64,000 nucleotides of DNA from Allopseudospirillum japonicum (lineage in GTDB: Bacteria > Pseudomonadota > Gammaproteobacteria > Pseudomonadales > Halomonadaceae): NCBI RefSeq assembly GCF_900108915.1, contig NZ_FNYH01000002.1:287905-351904 (forward strand), written 5' to 3'. This document shows, in pieces, positions 9,830-19,571 of the stretch. A program made the position numbers and the translations under genes. Numbering within the stretch: position 1 is the stretch's first letter; each line of letters opens with the position of its first letter. A model generated the notes under the pieces. That model saw only the letters and a program-made list of their open reading frames with translations, was not told the DNA's origin and searched no databases.

Positions 9830-10305
9830 TGCGAATTGGCCATGGTTTTGATGTCCATGCCTTTACCCAAGGGGATCATCTCACCCTTGCAGGAGTGAAA
9901 ATTCCTTATCAGCAAGGGTTTAAAGCCCATTCTGATGGCGATGTGGCTTTGCATGCTTTATGTGATGCCCTTTTGGGGGCCGCAGGTTTAGGAGATATAG
10001 GGCGTCACTTCCCAGATACAGATCCTCAATATGCAGGTATTGATAGCCGTATTTTATTGCGTCAGGTGTATGCACACTTGCTGACTTGCGATTGGCAGAT
10101 TGCCAATGTGGATCTCACGATTGTGGCGCAAGCGCCTAAGTTAGCAGCGTATATTCCGGCAATGTGCGCCTGTATTGCTGAGGATTTACACCTAGCGACG
10201 AATGCAGTCAACGTTAAGGCAACCACCACAGAAAAGCTGGGTTTTACTGGACGCGGAGAAGGCATTGCTGCTTATGCCGTGGCTTTATTACTGCCTGCGG
10301 GCTAA
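9829..10305 (+). CDS. ispF: 2-C-methyl-D-erythritol 2,4-cyclodiphosphate synthase
   Basis: Cyclises CDP-ME-2-phosphate to MEcPP with release of CMP, two steps after IspD in the MEP pathway; it works as a zinc-dependent trimer. The N-terminus [11 protein letters not shown] supplies the metal ligands Asp and His; [19 protein letters not shown] contains the third ligand His. The C-terminal [17 protein letters not shown] is the CDP-binding signature. At 158 residues it is exactly family length. It is translationally coupled to ispD by the one-base overlap. Confidence 0.96.
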   Translation: MRIGHGFDVHAFTQGDHLTLAGVKIPYQQGFKAHSDGDVALHALCDALLGAAGLGDIGRHFPDTDPQYAGIDSRILLRQVYAHLLTCDWQIANVDLTIVAQAPKLAAYIPAMCACIAEDLHLATNAVNVKATTTEKLGFTGRGEGIAAYAVALLLPAG

Positions 10306-10324
10306 TTTTTAAGAGACCTTTGTT

Positions 10325-11416
10325 GTGTCGGATACCTCCTTTGCGCAAGCAAACCAATATCAATTACCTTGCACACCGGCTCAGGCGCTGATTCAATTTC
10401 GCCAACAGGCACAAGATTTTCAACTACAAGAGTTTTTAGGCTTTACCCCTGAAGGCCAAGGTGAGCACTTGTGGTTATGGGTACAAAAATGCGAGCAAAA
10501 TACCCCTTGGGTTGCGGAACAAATCGCTCAAGCGGCTGGTGTGCGTGCGCGTGATGTGGGGTATGCCGGTTTAAAAGATCGGCATTCTCTCAGTTGCCAA
10601 TGGTTTTCTGTGTGGTGTCCCCAGCATCAACCAGAAGAAGTGCTCGCACATTTTGCATGGCCGCCTGGAATTCAGATCCTCAAGATGGTGCGACATGCAC
10701 GTAAGCTCAAGCGCGGCGTGCATTTAGGCAATCACTTCCAGCTGGAATTAAAGTTAGTTGGTTTAGACGATCAAGCGCGTGCCCAGATACAAGCCAACTT
10801 GCAACAAATACAAGCAGAAGGTATGGCCAATTATTTTGGCTATCAACGCTTTGGTCATCAAGCACATAACCTGCTGCAAGCCGAGGCTTGGCGTTTACAA
10901 CAAAGACGCGCGCCCAAACGTCAACAAAAAGGTTTCTATTTATCTGCTATGCGCGCTTGGTTATTTAATGCGTATTTGGATCAGCAAATCCGGGCGGGCA
11001 CTTGGTTACAAGCACAGGCTGAACTTACCTATCAAGTGGGGCAAGGTCATAGCCAGTTCCGTGCGCAAACGCAGGACATTGCGGATATTCAGGCTCGTAT
11101 TACTCAAGGCCAGTTACACCCTTGCGCCCCTTTGTGGGGGGCCTTACCCAAAAGCCCGCTTGCCGCACAGGAAGCAGACTTTTTGCAGCACTATGCACCT
11201 TGGTGCACTTGGTTAGCACAACAAGGGCTGCATTTAGAACAACGTGCAACGCGTGTCTATCCACAAAATTTGCAATGGCATTGGCTGGATGAGGAGCGAG
11301 CAAAACTGACGGTAAGCCTACCACGTGGCAGCTTTGTGACTGTATTATTACAGCATCTTGCTGCAATTGAAGACCAACACTTGCATCAGCAAGCGGGTAT
11401 CCACGCAGAAAAATAA
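10325..11416 (+). CDS. truD: tRNA pseudouridine(13) synthase TruD
   Basis: Makes pseudouridine 13 in tRNA-Glu. The catalytic aspartate is in VGYAGLKDRHSLSCQWFS (G-x-K-D-R). The family-defining motif ANYFGYQRFGHQ and the insertion-domain RAWLFNAYLDQQ are present, and the C-terminal SLPRGSFVTVLLQHL matches the end of TruD. Length is 363 residues (E. coli 349). The start is the GTG at 10325, preceded by a weak AAGAGA. It keeps the conserved ispF-truD-surE-pcm order. Base composition is like its neighbours. Confidence 0.94.
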   Translation: MSDTSFAQANQYQLPCTPAQALIQFRQQAQDFQLQEFLGFTPEGQGEHLWLWVQKCEQNTPWVAEQIAQAAGVRARDVGYAGLKDRHSLSCQWFSVWCPQHQPEEVLAHFAWPPGIQILKMVRHARKLKRGVHLGNHFQLELKLVGLDDQARAQIQANLQQIQAEGMANYFGYQRFGHQAHNLLQAEAWRLQQRRAPKRQQKGFYLSAMRAWLFNAYLDQQIRAGTWLQAQAELTYQVGQGHSQFRAQTQDIADIQARITQGQLHPCAPLWGALPKSPLAAQEADFLQHYAPWCTWLAQQGLHLEQRATRVYPQNLQWHWLDEERAKLTVSLPRGSFVTVLLQHLAAIEDQHLHQQAGIHAEK

Positions 11417-11457
11417 CATATTGAACTGAGTGATGATCTAGCAAGAGGAATGAAAAC

Positions 11458-12207
11458 ATGCATCTACTACTTTCAAACGATGATGGTGTGTATGCACAGG
11501 GCTTGCAGACCTTAACTCAGGCATTGGCTCCCTTGGCCACTTCTGTCACTGTGATGGCACCTGATCGAGACCGCAGTGGTGCCAGCAATGCGTTATCTTT
11601 AGATCGCCCGCTACACGCACGCCAAGTGGAAGCACACACTTATAGTGTCAACGGGACACCGACGGACTGCGTTAATTTGGGGGTTTCGGGGCGTTTTGGG
11701 CCTATTCCTGATCAGGTAATCTCAGGAATTAATCAGGGTGCGAATTTAGGGGATGATGTACTCTATTCAGGCACAGTTGCAGCAGCGATGGAAGGGCGCT
11801 TTCTTGGACGTCCTGCCTGGGCGGTGTCTTTAGCTGGACGAACCCATTTTGAAACTGCGGCAACCTGGGTCGTACGCTTACTCAAGCAAGCGCATAAACT
11901 CCAGTTACCTGAGCGCACTTTGTTAAATATTAATGTGCCTGATGTGCCTTTAGAGGCCGTTCGTGGTATCCAAGTGACGCGTCTTGGACATCGGCATCCT
12001 TCCGGTGCGCCTATTGAGGTACAAGATCCTCGAGGGCAGACACGCTATTGGATTGCGGCTGTGGGCGCGCATGCAGATGCTGGTCAGGGTACGGACTTTG
12101 CTGCTATCGCTGCTGGGTATGTTTCTGTCACCCCATTACAGATGGATATGACCCGTTACCCGTCCCTTGATCAGGTAGCGCTATGGTTAAATTCTTGCAC
12201 CCTCTAA
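11458..12207 (+). CDS. surE: 5'/3'-nucleotidase SurE
   Basis: Metal-dependent phosphatase acting on nucleoside monophosphates; important in stationary-phase survival in E. coli. The N-terminal SNDDGVYAQGL provides the two metal-binding aspartates (residues 8-9), followed by APDRDRSGASNALSL with the ligand Ser, and SGINQGANLGDDVLYSGTVAAA, the SurE signature with the ligand Asn. The ATG at 11458 is preceded by AAGAGGAA. Length of 249 is standard. It overlaps the beginning of pcm. Confidence 0.95.
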   Translation: MHLLLSNDDGVYAQGLQTLTQALAPLATSVTVMAPDRDRSGASNALSLDRPLHARQVEAHTYSVNGTPTDCVNLGVSGRFGPIPDQVISGINQGANLGDDVLYSGTVAAAMEGRFLGRPAWAVSLAGRTHFETAATWVVRLLKQAHKLQLPERTLLNINVPDVPLEAVRGIQVTRLGHRHPSGAPIEVQDPRGQTRYWIAAVGAHADAGQGTDFAAIAAGYVSVTPLQMDMTRYPSLDQVALWLNSCTL

Positions 12208-12872
12208 ATGATCCTTTAATGTCTGGTATAGGCATGACCTCACAACGTACGCGCAACCGTATGGTCAAGCGTTTACAAGCGATGGGGATTAGCCATCCTC
12301 AAGTTTTAGAGGTCATGGCCAAGGTACCACGGCATTTATTTGTTGATGAAGCGCTCGCACATCGTGCTTATGAGGATACGGCCTTGCCTTTAGGATTCGG
12401 GCAAACCTTATCCCAGCCTTATACCGTAGCTCGGATGACGGAATTGGTCTTAGCACATCAACCGCGCAAAGTATTGGAAGTTGGTACAGGTTCGGGTTAC
12501 CAGACTTATGTTTTGTCTTGTTTGATTGATCAAGTCTTAAGTATCGAGCGCCTGACGCCTTTACATACGCGTGCGCAAGCACGTTTACAAGCCTTGGGTT
12601 TACAGCAAACCCATTTGCGTTTAGGAGATGGCTTTGCTGGTTGGCCGCAGCAAGCACCCTTTGATGCGATCCTAGTCACCGCCGCACCTGAGTACCCGCC
12701 AGATGCTTTATTAAAACAGTTGCATCCTGAAGGCGGGGTGATGTTAATTCCCTTAGGAAATGAACATCAGCAAAGCTTGTACCGTCTTACCCGTGATCAG
12801 GATCAAATTCTTCATGAAGAAATTGAACCTGTACGTTTTGTACCTTTGTTGCAAGGAGTAGTTGCCTCTTGA
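12183..12872 (+). CDS. pcm: protein-L-isoaspartate O-methyltransferase
   Basis: Repairs isoaspartyl residues in aged proteins by SAM-dependent methylation. The SAM-binding motif VLEVGTGSGYQTYVLS, the substrate-binding LSQPYTVARM and FDAILVTAAPEYPPDALL are all family features. Start is uncertain: ATG 12183 has AGG seven bases upstream but overlaps surE by 25 bases, whereas ATG 12234 gives MTSQRTRNRMVKRL, which is where Pseudomonas-type Pcm proteins begin. The true protein is therefore 212-229 residues. SurE and Pcm are commonly paired as stationary-phase repair functions. Confidence 0.93.
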   Translation: MVKFLHPLNDPLMSGIGMTSQRTRNRMVKRLQAMGISHPQVLEVMAKVPRHLFVDEALAHRAYEDTALPLGFGQTLSQPYTVARMTELVLAHQPRKVLEVGTGSGYQTYVLSCLIDQVLSIERLTPLHTRAQARLQALGLQQTHLRLGDGFAGWPQQAPFDAILVTAAPEYPPDALLKQLHPEGGVMLIPLGNEHQQSLYRLTRDQDQILHEEIEPVRFVPLLQGVVAS

Positions 12873-13789
12873 ATCCTTTGGGTATTTACGCTCGTGGTTT
12901 AGCGATGGGCGCGGCGGATGCCGTGCCTGGTGTTTCTGGTGGGACCATTGCCTTTATCACAGGTATTTATGAGCTTTTATTAGCCTCTTTACGCGCCTTA
13001 CGCCCAGCGACTTTTCGGCAAGCTTACCATCAAGGTTGGTCTTATTTGTGGGCGGCGGTAAATGGCCGCTTTTTGGTGACTTTATTTGCGGGGATTCTCA
13101 CCAGCTTATTAGCCTTGGCTCATCTAGTGACTTGGCTGTTAGAAGCTCACCCATTATTACTCAATGGGTTTTTCTTTGGCTTAATTTTGGGCTCAATTTT
13201 ACTTGTGAGTCGACGGGTACAAGGCTGGAATTTTCGTGCGCTTTTATTTGCTGTGTTGGGCATAGTCTTCGCATCTAGCTTAGCTGAGTTGCTGCCTCAT
13301 ATTAGTGAACCTAGCCCACTGATTTTTCTAATCGCAGGCAGTGTGGCGATCTGTGCCATGCTTTTGCCTGGGGTTTCTGGAAGTTTCTTATTGCTCATGA
13401 TGGGCATGTATGCCCATGTAATGCAGGCAGTGAAAACCTTTGATGTGCTTGCGGTAGCGAGTTTTGTGAGCGGTTGTGTGCTGGGTATGTTGAGTTTTTC
13501 TCATCTACTTGGTTGGTTGTTTCAGCATCACCGGCAAGCGACTTTAGCTTTGATGTTAGGTTTTATTATCGGGTCTTTACCACAAATTTGGCCTTGGAAA
13601 CATTTGCTACAATATCAATTAACGGCCTCTGGCAAAGTTGTCCCCTTAATTCAAAGCAATATTTTACCTTGGGATTATGCGCAAATTACCGGGGAAGCTT
13701 CTGCCTTAGTGGCGGTCTCTTTACTGATGGGGACAGGCTTATTGATGGTGCTCATTTTGGAACAAGTCAGTCAGCCAAAAAAACGTTAA
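12869..13789 (+). CDS. DUF368 family polyprenyl-phosphate transporter
   Basis: Polytopic inner-membrane protein of the DUF368 family. Members (PopT of Gram-positives and a Vibrio homologue) have been implicated in returning undecaprenyl phosphate to the cytoplasmic leaflet, thus recycling the lipid carrier used for peptidoglycan and O-antigen synthesis. The signature is the twin re-entrant motif GAADAVPGVSGGTIAFITGIY near residues 15-35 and MLLPGVSGSFLLLMMGMY near 165-182. About eight hydrophobic helices are visible. Start is TTG at 12869, overlapping the pcm stop by four bases, with AAGGAG at 12853-12858. The role in this organism is inferred from the family. Confidence 0.85.
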   Translation: MNPLGIYARGLAMGAADAVPGVSGGTIAFITGIYELLLASLRALRPATFRQAYHQGWSYLWAAVNGRFLVTLFAGILTSLLALAHLVTWLLEAHPLLLNGFFFGLILGSILLVSRRVQGWNFRALLFAVLGIVFASSLAELLPHISEPSPLIFLIAGSVAICAMLLPGVSGSFLLLMMGMYAHVMQAVKTFDVLAVASFVSGCVLGMLSFSHLLGWLFQHHRQATLALMLGFIIGSLPQIWPWKHLLQYQLTASGKVVPLIQSNILPWDYAQITGEASALVAVSLLMGTGLLMVLILEQVSQPKKR

Positions 13790-13818
13790 ATCTTGTATTG
13801 ATTTGCTAAGGTGGAAAG

Positions 13819-14157
13819 ATGTCAGACACTCAATATCAGCAAAGCTATTCTGAAGCAGGCTTCTGGGATAAGGCGAAAACCTATGCTGTTAAAGCCGGTG
13901 ACCAAGTATTAGCCCCTGCATTAACCTTGTATTACGCAGCACGTGATCCACAAACACCGACTTGGGCCAAAAGCACCATGTATGGTGCTTTGGGATATTT
14001 TATTTTGCCTGTAGATGCCATCCCTGATTTGGCTCCTGCAATCGGCTATACCGATGATTTGGGAGTTCTCGTTGCGGCTTGTGTCACCGTCGCTGCACAT
14101 ATTACTAAAGAGCATCAAGCCTTAGCGCAGGCTAAACTTGCGCAATGGTTTAATTGA
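13819..14157 (+). CDS. DUF1232 (YkvA-like) small membrane protein
   Basis: A 112-residue protein of the DUF1232 family, whose function is unknown. It shows the defining core YGALGYFILPVDAIPDLAPAI followed by GYTDDLGVLVAACVTVA, with one or two short hydrophobic helices. The ATG at 13819 has GGAAAG upstream. It follows the DUF368 gene by 29 bases on the same strand and may be its last operon partner, but nothing in the sequence ties it to a specific process. Confidence 0.8.
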   Translation: MSDTQYQQSYSEAGFWDKAKTYAVKAGDQVLAPALTLYYAARDPQTPTWAKSTMYGALGYFILPVDAIPDLAPAIGYTDDLGVLVAACVTVAAHITKEHQALAQAKLAQWFN

Positions 14158-14232
14158 CCATGAGCCTGTGTTACGGTGCATTTTAGAATCCTCATGACAG
14201 GTAGAAGCCGGCTTGCCACAATCAGGCTATCT

Positions 14233-14275
14233 TCGCCTTTGACGTCCTCCCCGCCTTAAAAGACGGGGATTTTGC
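14233..14275. mobile_element. solo IS200/IS605-family end (MITE-like remnant)
   Basis: The stretch CTTTGACGTCCTCCCCGCC followed by a CCCCG...CGGGG hairpin is nearly identical, as a reverse complement, to the end at 41299-41335 that follows a TnpB C-terminus. No transposase lies next to it here. A second inverted repeat, CCTGACC/GGTCAGG (14285-14291 and 14316-14322), lies alongside and may belong to the element or act as a terminator between the converging DUF1232 gene and rlmD. Otherwise 14158-14356 shows nothing coding. Confidence 0.65.
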
Positions 14276-14356
14276 TTGTTGCCACCTGACCTTGCTGGAT
14301 ACCTGCCGGCTAAATGGTCAGGCGATTCTTCCTCGCATTAACAGTGTGAAATTTGA

Positions 14357-15742
14357 TCATGCCGGCACAAAATGCGCAAAGACTTCTGCATGTGCAGTTT
14401 GCGGAAACATATCTGCCATAGCCAAAGATTGAAGCTGATACCCTTGTGTTAATAAGGCTTGCGCATCTCGGGCAAAAGTCGCTGGATGACAAGAAATGTA
14501 GACCACTTGTGCAACTTGTCGAGGATGCAAATTCTGACACACTAAACGCGCTCCTGTACGTGGTGGATCCAAAACGACGGCATCCCACTGCGTCTTGTTT
14601 AACAAGGTCTGCACAGCGTCCGTTTGATATAAATCTGCACAGTGCCACTTGATAGCAAGGTCGTAAGTTTGTGCATTGGCCTGTCCACGTGCGACCAAAC
14701 TTTCTAAGCCTTCAACCGCTGTCACTTGGGCACCTTGAGCGGCTAAAGGCAAGGCAAAGTTTCCTAAACCAGAGAAAAGATCCAAGACACGCATCTTTGC
14801 TTGCGGATTTAAAGCAGCCAACACCGCTTGCACTAACTCTTGATTAATACTCGCATTGACTTGAATAAAATCTGCAGGCTGAAACTGAAGTGCTATCCCA
14901 TCAAGCACTTGATAGCTTAGAGAGAAGCTATTGTCTGGGTCTTGGGTGACAGCTTGTGCATCTTGCCACCAAAGGGCGACTTGATGTTGTTTTCCCCAAG
15001 CACGCCAGGCCTGTAAATCCCTATGGGATAAAGGCTTTAAATGACGTACTAACAGACCTAGATGGGCATCTCCGGCGATCAGCTCTAAATGCCCTAGGGT
15101 ACGTTTGCATTCTAATTCTGGGATGAGAGTATATAAGCTAGGCAGTAAGGCATTTAAGCGGGGATCTAATACGGGGCAAGCATGAATCCCTGTAAGATGC
15201 GCACTTTTGGCCTCACGAAACCCGATCAACAACTCACCTGTCCGTGTCCATTTGACGCCTAAACGTGCACGTCTTCGGTAACCCCACGCTGGGGAAGTCA
15301 ACACTTGTATTTCTGGGAGCTGACTTTGTAAAGGCCCCATTTTTTTGGGTGGCTTACGTTTGAGGGATAACTGACTAGCAACAACCTTTTGTGTCACTTT
15401 TTTACTGAGAGGGCGTAATTGCTGAGCCAAATGCGCTTTTTTATGGAGGCGTTGTGCTTCAATAGCAAGATGTTGTAACTGACAACCGCCACAGGCGGCA
15501 TAATGTGCGCAGCTCGGTAAAACGCGCTGTGGCGAGGTTTGCTCCCATGCACAAGCGCGGGCTTCTATGCCTTGCGCCTGCTCTTGTAAGATTTTGATTT
15601 GTACACGTTCTTGCGGCAAAGCATTGTCAATGAAATAGGGTGTTTTGTGGTGATAGGCAAGGCCACGTCCATCGTGGGTTAAAGCCTCTATCGTAAACCA
15701 GGTTTCTGCGGTGATATGCGTTGCGTGCGCGCGTGATGCCAT
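14357..15742 (-). CDS. rlmD: 23S rRNA (uracil(1939)-C(5))-methyltransferase RlmD
   Basis: SAM-dependent methylation of U1939 in 23S rRNA. An N-terminal TRAM domain (residues ~10-65) is followed by the iron-sulfur cluster cysteines in CAHYAACGGC plus a later Cys in HACPVLD. The methyltransferase fold has VLDLFSGLGNFALPLA, VLDPPRTG and the nucleophile loop YISCHPATFARD. A basic stretch (RPLSKKVTQKV...KRKPPKKMG) inserted at about residues 110-135 is longer than in E. coli RlmD. It sits 11 bases downstream of yhdP, at the end of the mreC-to-rlmD series. Confidence 0.93.
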   Translation of the reverse strand: MASRAHATHITAETWFTIEALTHDGRGLAYHHKTPYFIDNALPQERVQIKILQEQAQGIEARACAWEQTSPQRVLPSCAHYAACGGCQLQHLAIEAQRLHKKAHLAQQLRPLSKKVTQKVVASQLSLKRKPPKKMGPLQSQLPEIQVLTSPAWGYRRRARLGVKWTRTGELLIGFREAKSAHLTGIHACPVLDPRLNALLPSLYTLIPELECKRTLGHLELIAGDAHLGLLVRHLKPLSHRDLQAWRAWGKQHQVALWWQDAQAVTQDPDNSFSLSYQVLDGIALQFQPADFIQVNASINQELVQAVLAALNPQAKMRVLDLFSGLGNFALPLAAQGAQVTAVEGLESLVARGQANAQTYDLAIKWHCADLYQTDAVQTLLNKTQWDAVVLDPPRTGARLVCQNLHPRQVAQVVYISCHPATFARDAQALLTQGYQLQSLAMADMFPQTAHAEVFAHFVPA

Positions 15743-15753
15743 AAAAATTTTCT

Positions 15754-18700
15754 CTAATCAAACACTTTAATTAATTCTACTTGAGGATTGAGCCAATCCC
15801 CTTGAATACGATAGTGGGCTTGGGTGACCTCTTCTAACAGATGGCCAAATAGTTTCTGCGCGACCCAAATCGCGCCCCCTACTTGGGGAGCACCTACCAA
15901 AATAGCGGCTAAAGGTAAGCTTTGCCCAATTGGCAAAACGAGGCTGAGCTGTTGATCCAAGGTTTGTGCAAGCAGGTCTGTACTGCCTTGCAGTTGAAAA
16001 CGTGTCGCGGCACTTTCGACTTTTAAGGGCGTTTGCGAGGTTAAAGTGCCATGTCTTAGCTGATAATCCCCGCTCATCTGATCAAAGCTGATGCCTTGTT
16101 TGCTTAAATCCGCAAAATCAAGACGCATACGCCTAAGCAGTGCATCTAGACTAAAGAGGCTAAACAAACGGCTGGCCCCTACAGCCGCATTATTGGCACG
16201 CGGGAAATTCCCTTGCGTGAGCTCAAATTGAAAACGTCCTTCCGCGGTAGGCAAAGCAAATCCTAAGGGAGAAGCAGGCCAAGCCAAGGTCATTTCTAAT
16301 GCATGGCTTTCACTATGTAAGGGCGCTTCTTGTGTCCATAGAGCGAGTAAAGCGCCTGCATCTTGCCCTTGCAAGCGTCCTTGGATTTGGGTGCCTTCTT
16401 GCATATGCCACTGCAAACGGCCTTGCCATTGGCTTTGAGCGAGATCAAAACGCCAAGGATCCAATACCAGGCTGTCAGTTTGTGGTTGAATCCGTGCATA
16501 GCCATTTTTGATATCCAGGTGTTGCCAACGTAAATGTTGAATCGACACATCGATGACAGGGCCTGGGCTGATCTTGAAATCTTGCCAAGGATCTTGTGTT
16601 TGTGGCGTGCTCAGAGGTGTTGATGTTGGGGTTAAATCCAAATACTCAAAGTGGATCTGCCAGGGTTGATGCCCCTGTAAATGCACCTTAGCTTCCCCTT
16701 GTGCCTGCTGTGCTTGCCATTGTAATTGCCAGCTTGATAGCGGGCCAGAAGTAGCCTGCACATACATGTTTTGCCAAGTATAAGCCCCTAAGTGGGCTGT
16801 TTGTGTGTGCAAATCTAGCTTGATTGGTGGTAGATCAGCAGTATTTTGGCTAGAAGTATTCTGTAGATGCTGGACCCAGGTTGCAAGATCTAGCTCAGGC
16901 CAACGGATTTCTAAGGTAATGCCAGGCGTTGTTGGTATTGCCAAAGAGGTGCGCGAATGTGGGCTTAAACGTGCGTAAATCGCAGGCGTCTTTTGGCTTA
17001 AATTTGCAACGACTTGTAAATGCTCCCCATACTCTAATTGCAAACTTGGTACTTGATCCAATACCAGATCAAAGGCTAAAGGGCGGGCTTGTGCGGCATC
17101 TTTCCCTAAGGGGGGGGGTAGATCTAAGCGTACCCCTTGCAAATCTGTGTTGAATGCCAGTCTTAGCCCTTGTGACAATTGGCTTAAACGTGCTTGATAG
17201 GCAAATTCCCCTTGCATATGCGCTTGCCAAGGAAGCGCGATGGCAAGTTTTAATTGGCTGATCTGGGCACGTCCTTGCGCACTCAAATACCATTGTTGGC
17301 TGGGATCTAACCCCATCTGCACTTGTAAGGGGCCACCAGCAAATTGACCCTGTAAACCTAAACTCGATATGCCTTGTTGCGAATCAAAGTGTATAGGTCC
17401 GCGGATTTGTGTGATTTCTAACCCGTGTTGCGGCCAAGCAAAACTTGCTTGCCGTATTTGTGCGTTCACTTGGACTTGTGGTGCTAACTCAGCATTGAAA
17501 GGGAGGTACGCCTTGATCTTGCTTTGGATGCCGCCTTGCAGTTGCCATTGTGCAAATCCATGTGGCAAATAGGGTTGCAGTGGGCTTTGATTTAATAAGG
17601 TTTGTACTTGCGCAGCATCACCTTGTAAGTGTGCGTTAAGATTGAGTCCATCTTGTATCGAGTGTGGCCCTTGCTGCTGAGGATGCAAGTTATCAAGTGT
17701 AAGATCTGTCACTGTTAATCCGGCAAGTTGTGCGCTTGGGATCATCACTTGCACCTGTTGATTATGCAGGTGTACTTGTGCATCAGCTTGGGTGAGCCTA
17801 GGCCATGCGGGATCAAAAGCAAAGCTAGCTTGAGCTAAATCCAAGGACAAACTTAAGGTGCGTTCACTTTGGGTCGCTTGGGCAGCTAAAAGCCCATTAT
17901 AGACTAGATGTCCTTGAGTTAACTGACCTTGCGCACTGGCTAGAAGGCGTGCCAATCTCTGGTAGAGCTCAGGCGCCAAGGCATGTTGTGGAAGATAGGC
18001 TAGCCCATGCGTGATCGGTAATTGCTGTAAGCTTAAATTAAGATATAAACGGTCTGCCTGTGGTGCTGGCGGAATGTGCAGGTGAAACTCGCCTTGAATA
18101 GCTTCCCCTTGGGGGCCTTCCAAGACTAAATCACGCCCATAAAAGCGGGCTTGTTGTGCTTCTAATTGCCAACCCAACACGCCAGAAGCGCGTGTAAAAT
18201 GCCAGCTTTGCTTAAATAACTCTGCAAACCCCAAGGTTAAGGGGGCTTCTAGCAAGCGCACATGTCCGCCTTGGGCATTCATGTGCACCTCAGCTTGTCC
18301 GCCTTGCACTTGGGGCACGCCTTGCCAGGCTTCTATCTGTATATCTTGTAGACGTGCTTGAATTTGCCAAGCTTGGCCTGCTTGCTGAACGGCCTGTAAT
18401 TGGGTAATGCGCCCACGTGGATTAAGCCCTTGGATCCAAGAGCGCACATCAGGTGGCCAAAGCGCCAATTGTGTGAATTGACTAAAGACTTGCAAATCCC
18501 ATGCACCCTCTTGTGTGAGGTGCCAAGATGAATGGGTGTGATTAAATTGAAACGCGAAATCGGGCAAGGTGTAAGCTTGTTGATCCTGTTGTACTTGCCA
18601 AGGTCCGGAATTGATTTGCCAGCGGGTTTGCTGATCTGCAACCACATGTCCTTGTAAATACATAGGCTCAACTTGTGTGATTTCTAGTGCTGCCCAGCGG

Positions 18701-19530
18701 GCGCGCATTTTTTGTACTTGTACTTGCCAACGTGGTAACCCCAAGCCTTTCCATTGTAGCCAAGCTTGGATTTGGCTGTGCACCTCAAGCTGTGCTATTT
18801 CTGGAAAATCTGCTGCTAGCCAAGTTGCCCAAGGCGTCAGGCTAGTTTCTTGCTGGGCATAAGCCAAAAGTTGAAAACTCGGCGTTTGCGGACGGCCACG
18901 CATTTGTGCATGGAAACGCATCCCTTGCGTATCTTGAATAACTAACTGATATTGCTTCAAAGGCCGAGAGGTTAAAGGGCTAGTGACTTGCTGTTGATAA
19001 GACCAGTGCACCTGCAAGTGTGGACTTGCTTCGCCTTGGGTATTAATTAGTTGGACTTGTTGCAATTGAACCCAAGGATATAAGGTAGCCTCTTGCAACC
19101 AAGCATTCAGTTGCTTAGACCAAGGGGGGTCGACTTGTGATTTAGAAGGTGATGTTGTGGTGGTGAAATAACGCTTGAGACCAGCTTGATAGACCTGTAA
19201 GCCTTGCACTTGCCCATAAGAAAATACGGCTTGTCCATACCACCAAGAAGCCCACCAATCGAGTTGAATATCAAGCTGTTGAGCCGCCAACAAAGGTTGT
19301 CGTTGCCAAGCAATTTGGAAGCTGGAGATTTGTACACGCGGGTTAAGACCCACAAAACTCAGTTGCCAGCCCTGTAGATTAATTTGCCAATCCGTATGCG
19401 TTTGCACCCAAGTAGTCAGTTGTGGTTGCCAAAGATGCGGATAAGCCTGTGCGAGGCGTAAGCTAGCTTGCACGCTTAATTGCAGGCCCACAAAGGCCAA
19501 ACTCAAATACAAAACAATGCGTACTAACAT
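15754..19530 (-). CDS. yhdP: YhdP family AsmA-like phospholipid transport protein
   Basis: Large (1258 residues) inner-membrane-anchored periplasmic protein of the AsmA/TamB/YhdP group, which are thought to form hydrophobic grooves carrying phospholipids to the outer membrane. One N-terminal membrane anchor (IVLYLSLAFVGLQLSV) is followed by a very long beta-rich, glutamine-rich region (DUF3971 type) and the AsmA-like C-terminal domain (LFSLFSLDALLRRMRLDFADL; GSTDLLAQTLDQQLSLVLPI). Position between rng and rlmD matches the E. coli order mreBCD-maf-rng-yhdP. The unusual Gln content (long QLQWQ... runs) explains the many spurious open frames on both strands here. Confidence 0.92.
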   Translation of the reverse strand: MLVRIVLYLSLAFVGLQLSVQASLRLAQAYPHLWQPQLTTWVQTHTDWQINLQGWQLSFVGLNPRVQISSFQIAWQRQPLLAAQQLDIQLDWWASWWYGQAVFSYGQVQGLQVYQAGLKRYFTTTTSPSKSQVDPPWSKQLNAWLQEATLYPWVQLQQVQLINTQGEASPHLQVHWSYQQQVTSPLTSRPLKQYQLVIQDTQGMRFHAQMRGRPQTPSFQLLAYAQQETSLTPWATWLAADFPEIAQLEVHSQIQAWLQWKGLGLPRWQVQVQKMRARWAALEITQVEPMYLQGHVVADQQTRWQINSGPWQVQQDQQAYTLPDFAFQFNHTHSSWHLTQEGAWDLQVFSQFTQLALWPPDVRSWIQGLNPRGRITQLQAVQQAGQAWQIQARLQDIQIEAWQGVPQVQGGQAEVHMNAQGGHVRLLEAPLTLGFAELFKQSWHFTRASGVLGWQLEAQQARFYGRDLVLEGPQGEAIQGEFHLHIPPAPQADRLYLNLSLQQLPITHGLAYLPQHALAPELYQRLARLLASAQGQLTQGHLVYNGLLAAQATQSERTLSLSLDLAQASFAFDPAWPRLTQADAQVHLHNQQVQVMIPSAQLAGLTVTDLTLDNLHPQQQGPHSIQDGLNLNAHLQGDAAQVQTLLNQSPLQPYLPHGFAQWQLQGGIQSKIKAYLPFNAELAPQVQVNAQIRQASFAWPQHGLEITQIRGPIHFDSQQGISSLGLQGQFAGGPLQVQMGLDPSQQWYLSAQGRAQISQLKLAIALPWQAHMQGEFAYQARLSQLSQGLRLAFNTDLQGVRLDLPPPLGKDAAQARPLAFDLVLDQVPSLQLEYGEHLQVVANLSQKTPAIYARLSPHSRTSLAIPTTPGITLEIRWPELDLATWVQHLQNTSSQNTADLPPIKLDLHTQTAHLGAYTWQNMYVQATSGPLSSWQLQWQAQQAQGEAKVHLQGHQPWQIHFEYLDLTPTSTPLSTPQTQDPWQDFKISPGPVIDVSIQHLRWQHLDIKNGYARIQPQTDSLVLDPWRFDLAQSQWQGRLQWHMQEGTQIQGRLQGQDAGALLALWTQEAPLHSESHALEMTLAWPASPLGFALPTAEGRFQFELTQGNFPRANNAAVGASRLFSLFSLDALLRRMRLDFADLSKQGISFDQMSGDYQLRHGTLTSQTPLKVESAATRFQLQGSTDLLAQTLDQQLSLVLPIGQSLPLAAILVGAPQVGGAIWVAQKLFGHLLEEVTQAHYRIQGDWLNPQVELIKVFD

Positions 19531-19571
19531 GCAAACACTCGCAAGCTGGGCTTGTGTATCAAACTCGCCGA

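Noticed and set aside
15754..19530. Several open frames of 60-110 codons antisense to or overlapping yhdP
   Set aside because: They arise from the Gln/Leu-rich codon usage of yhdP and lack ribosome sites or homology.
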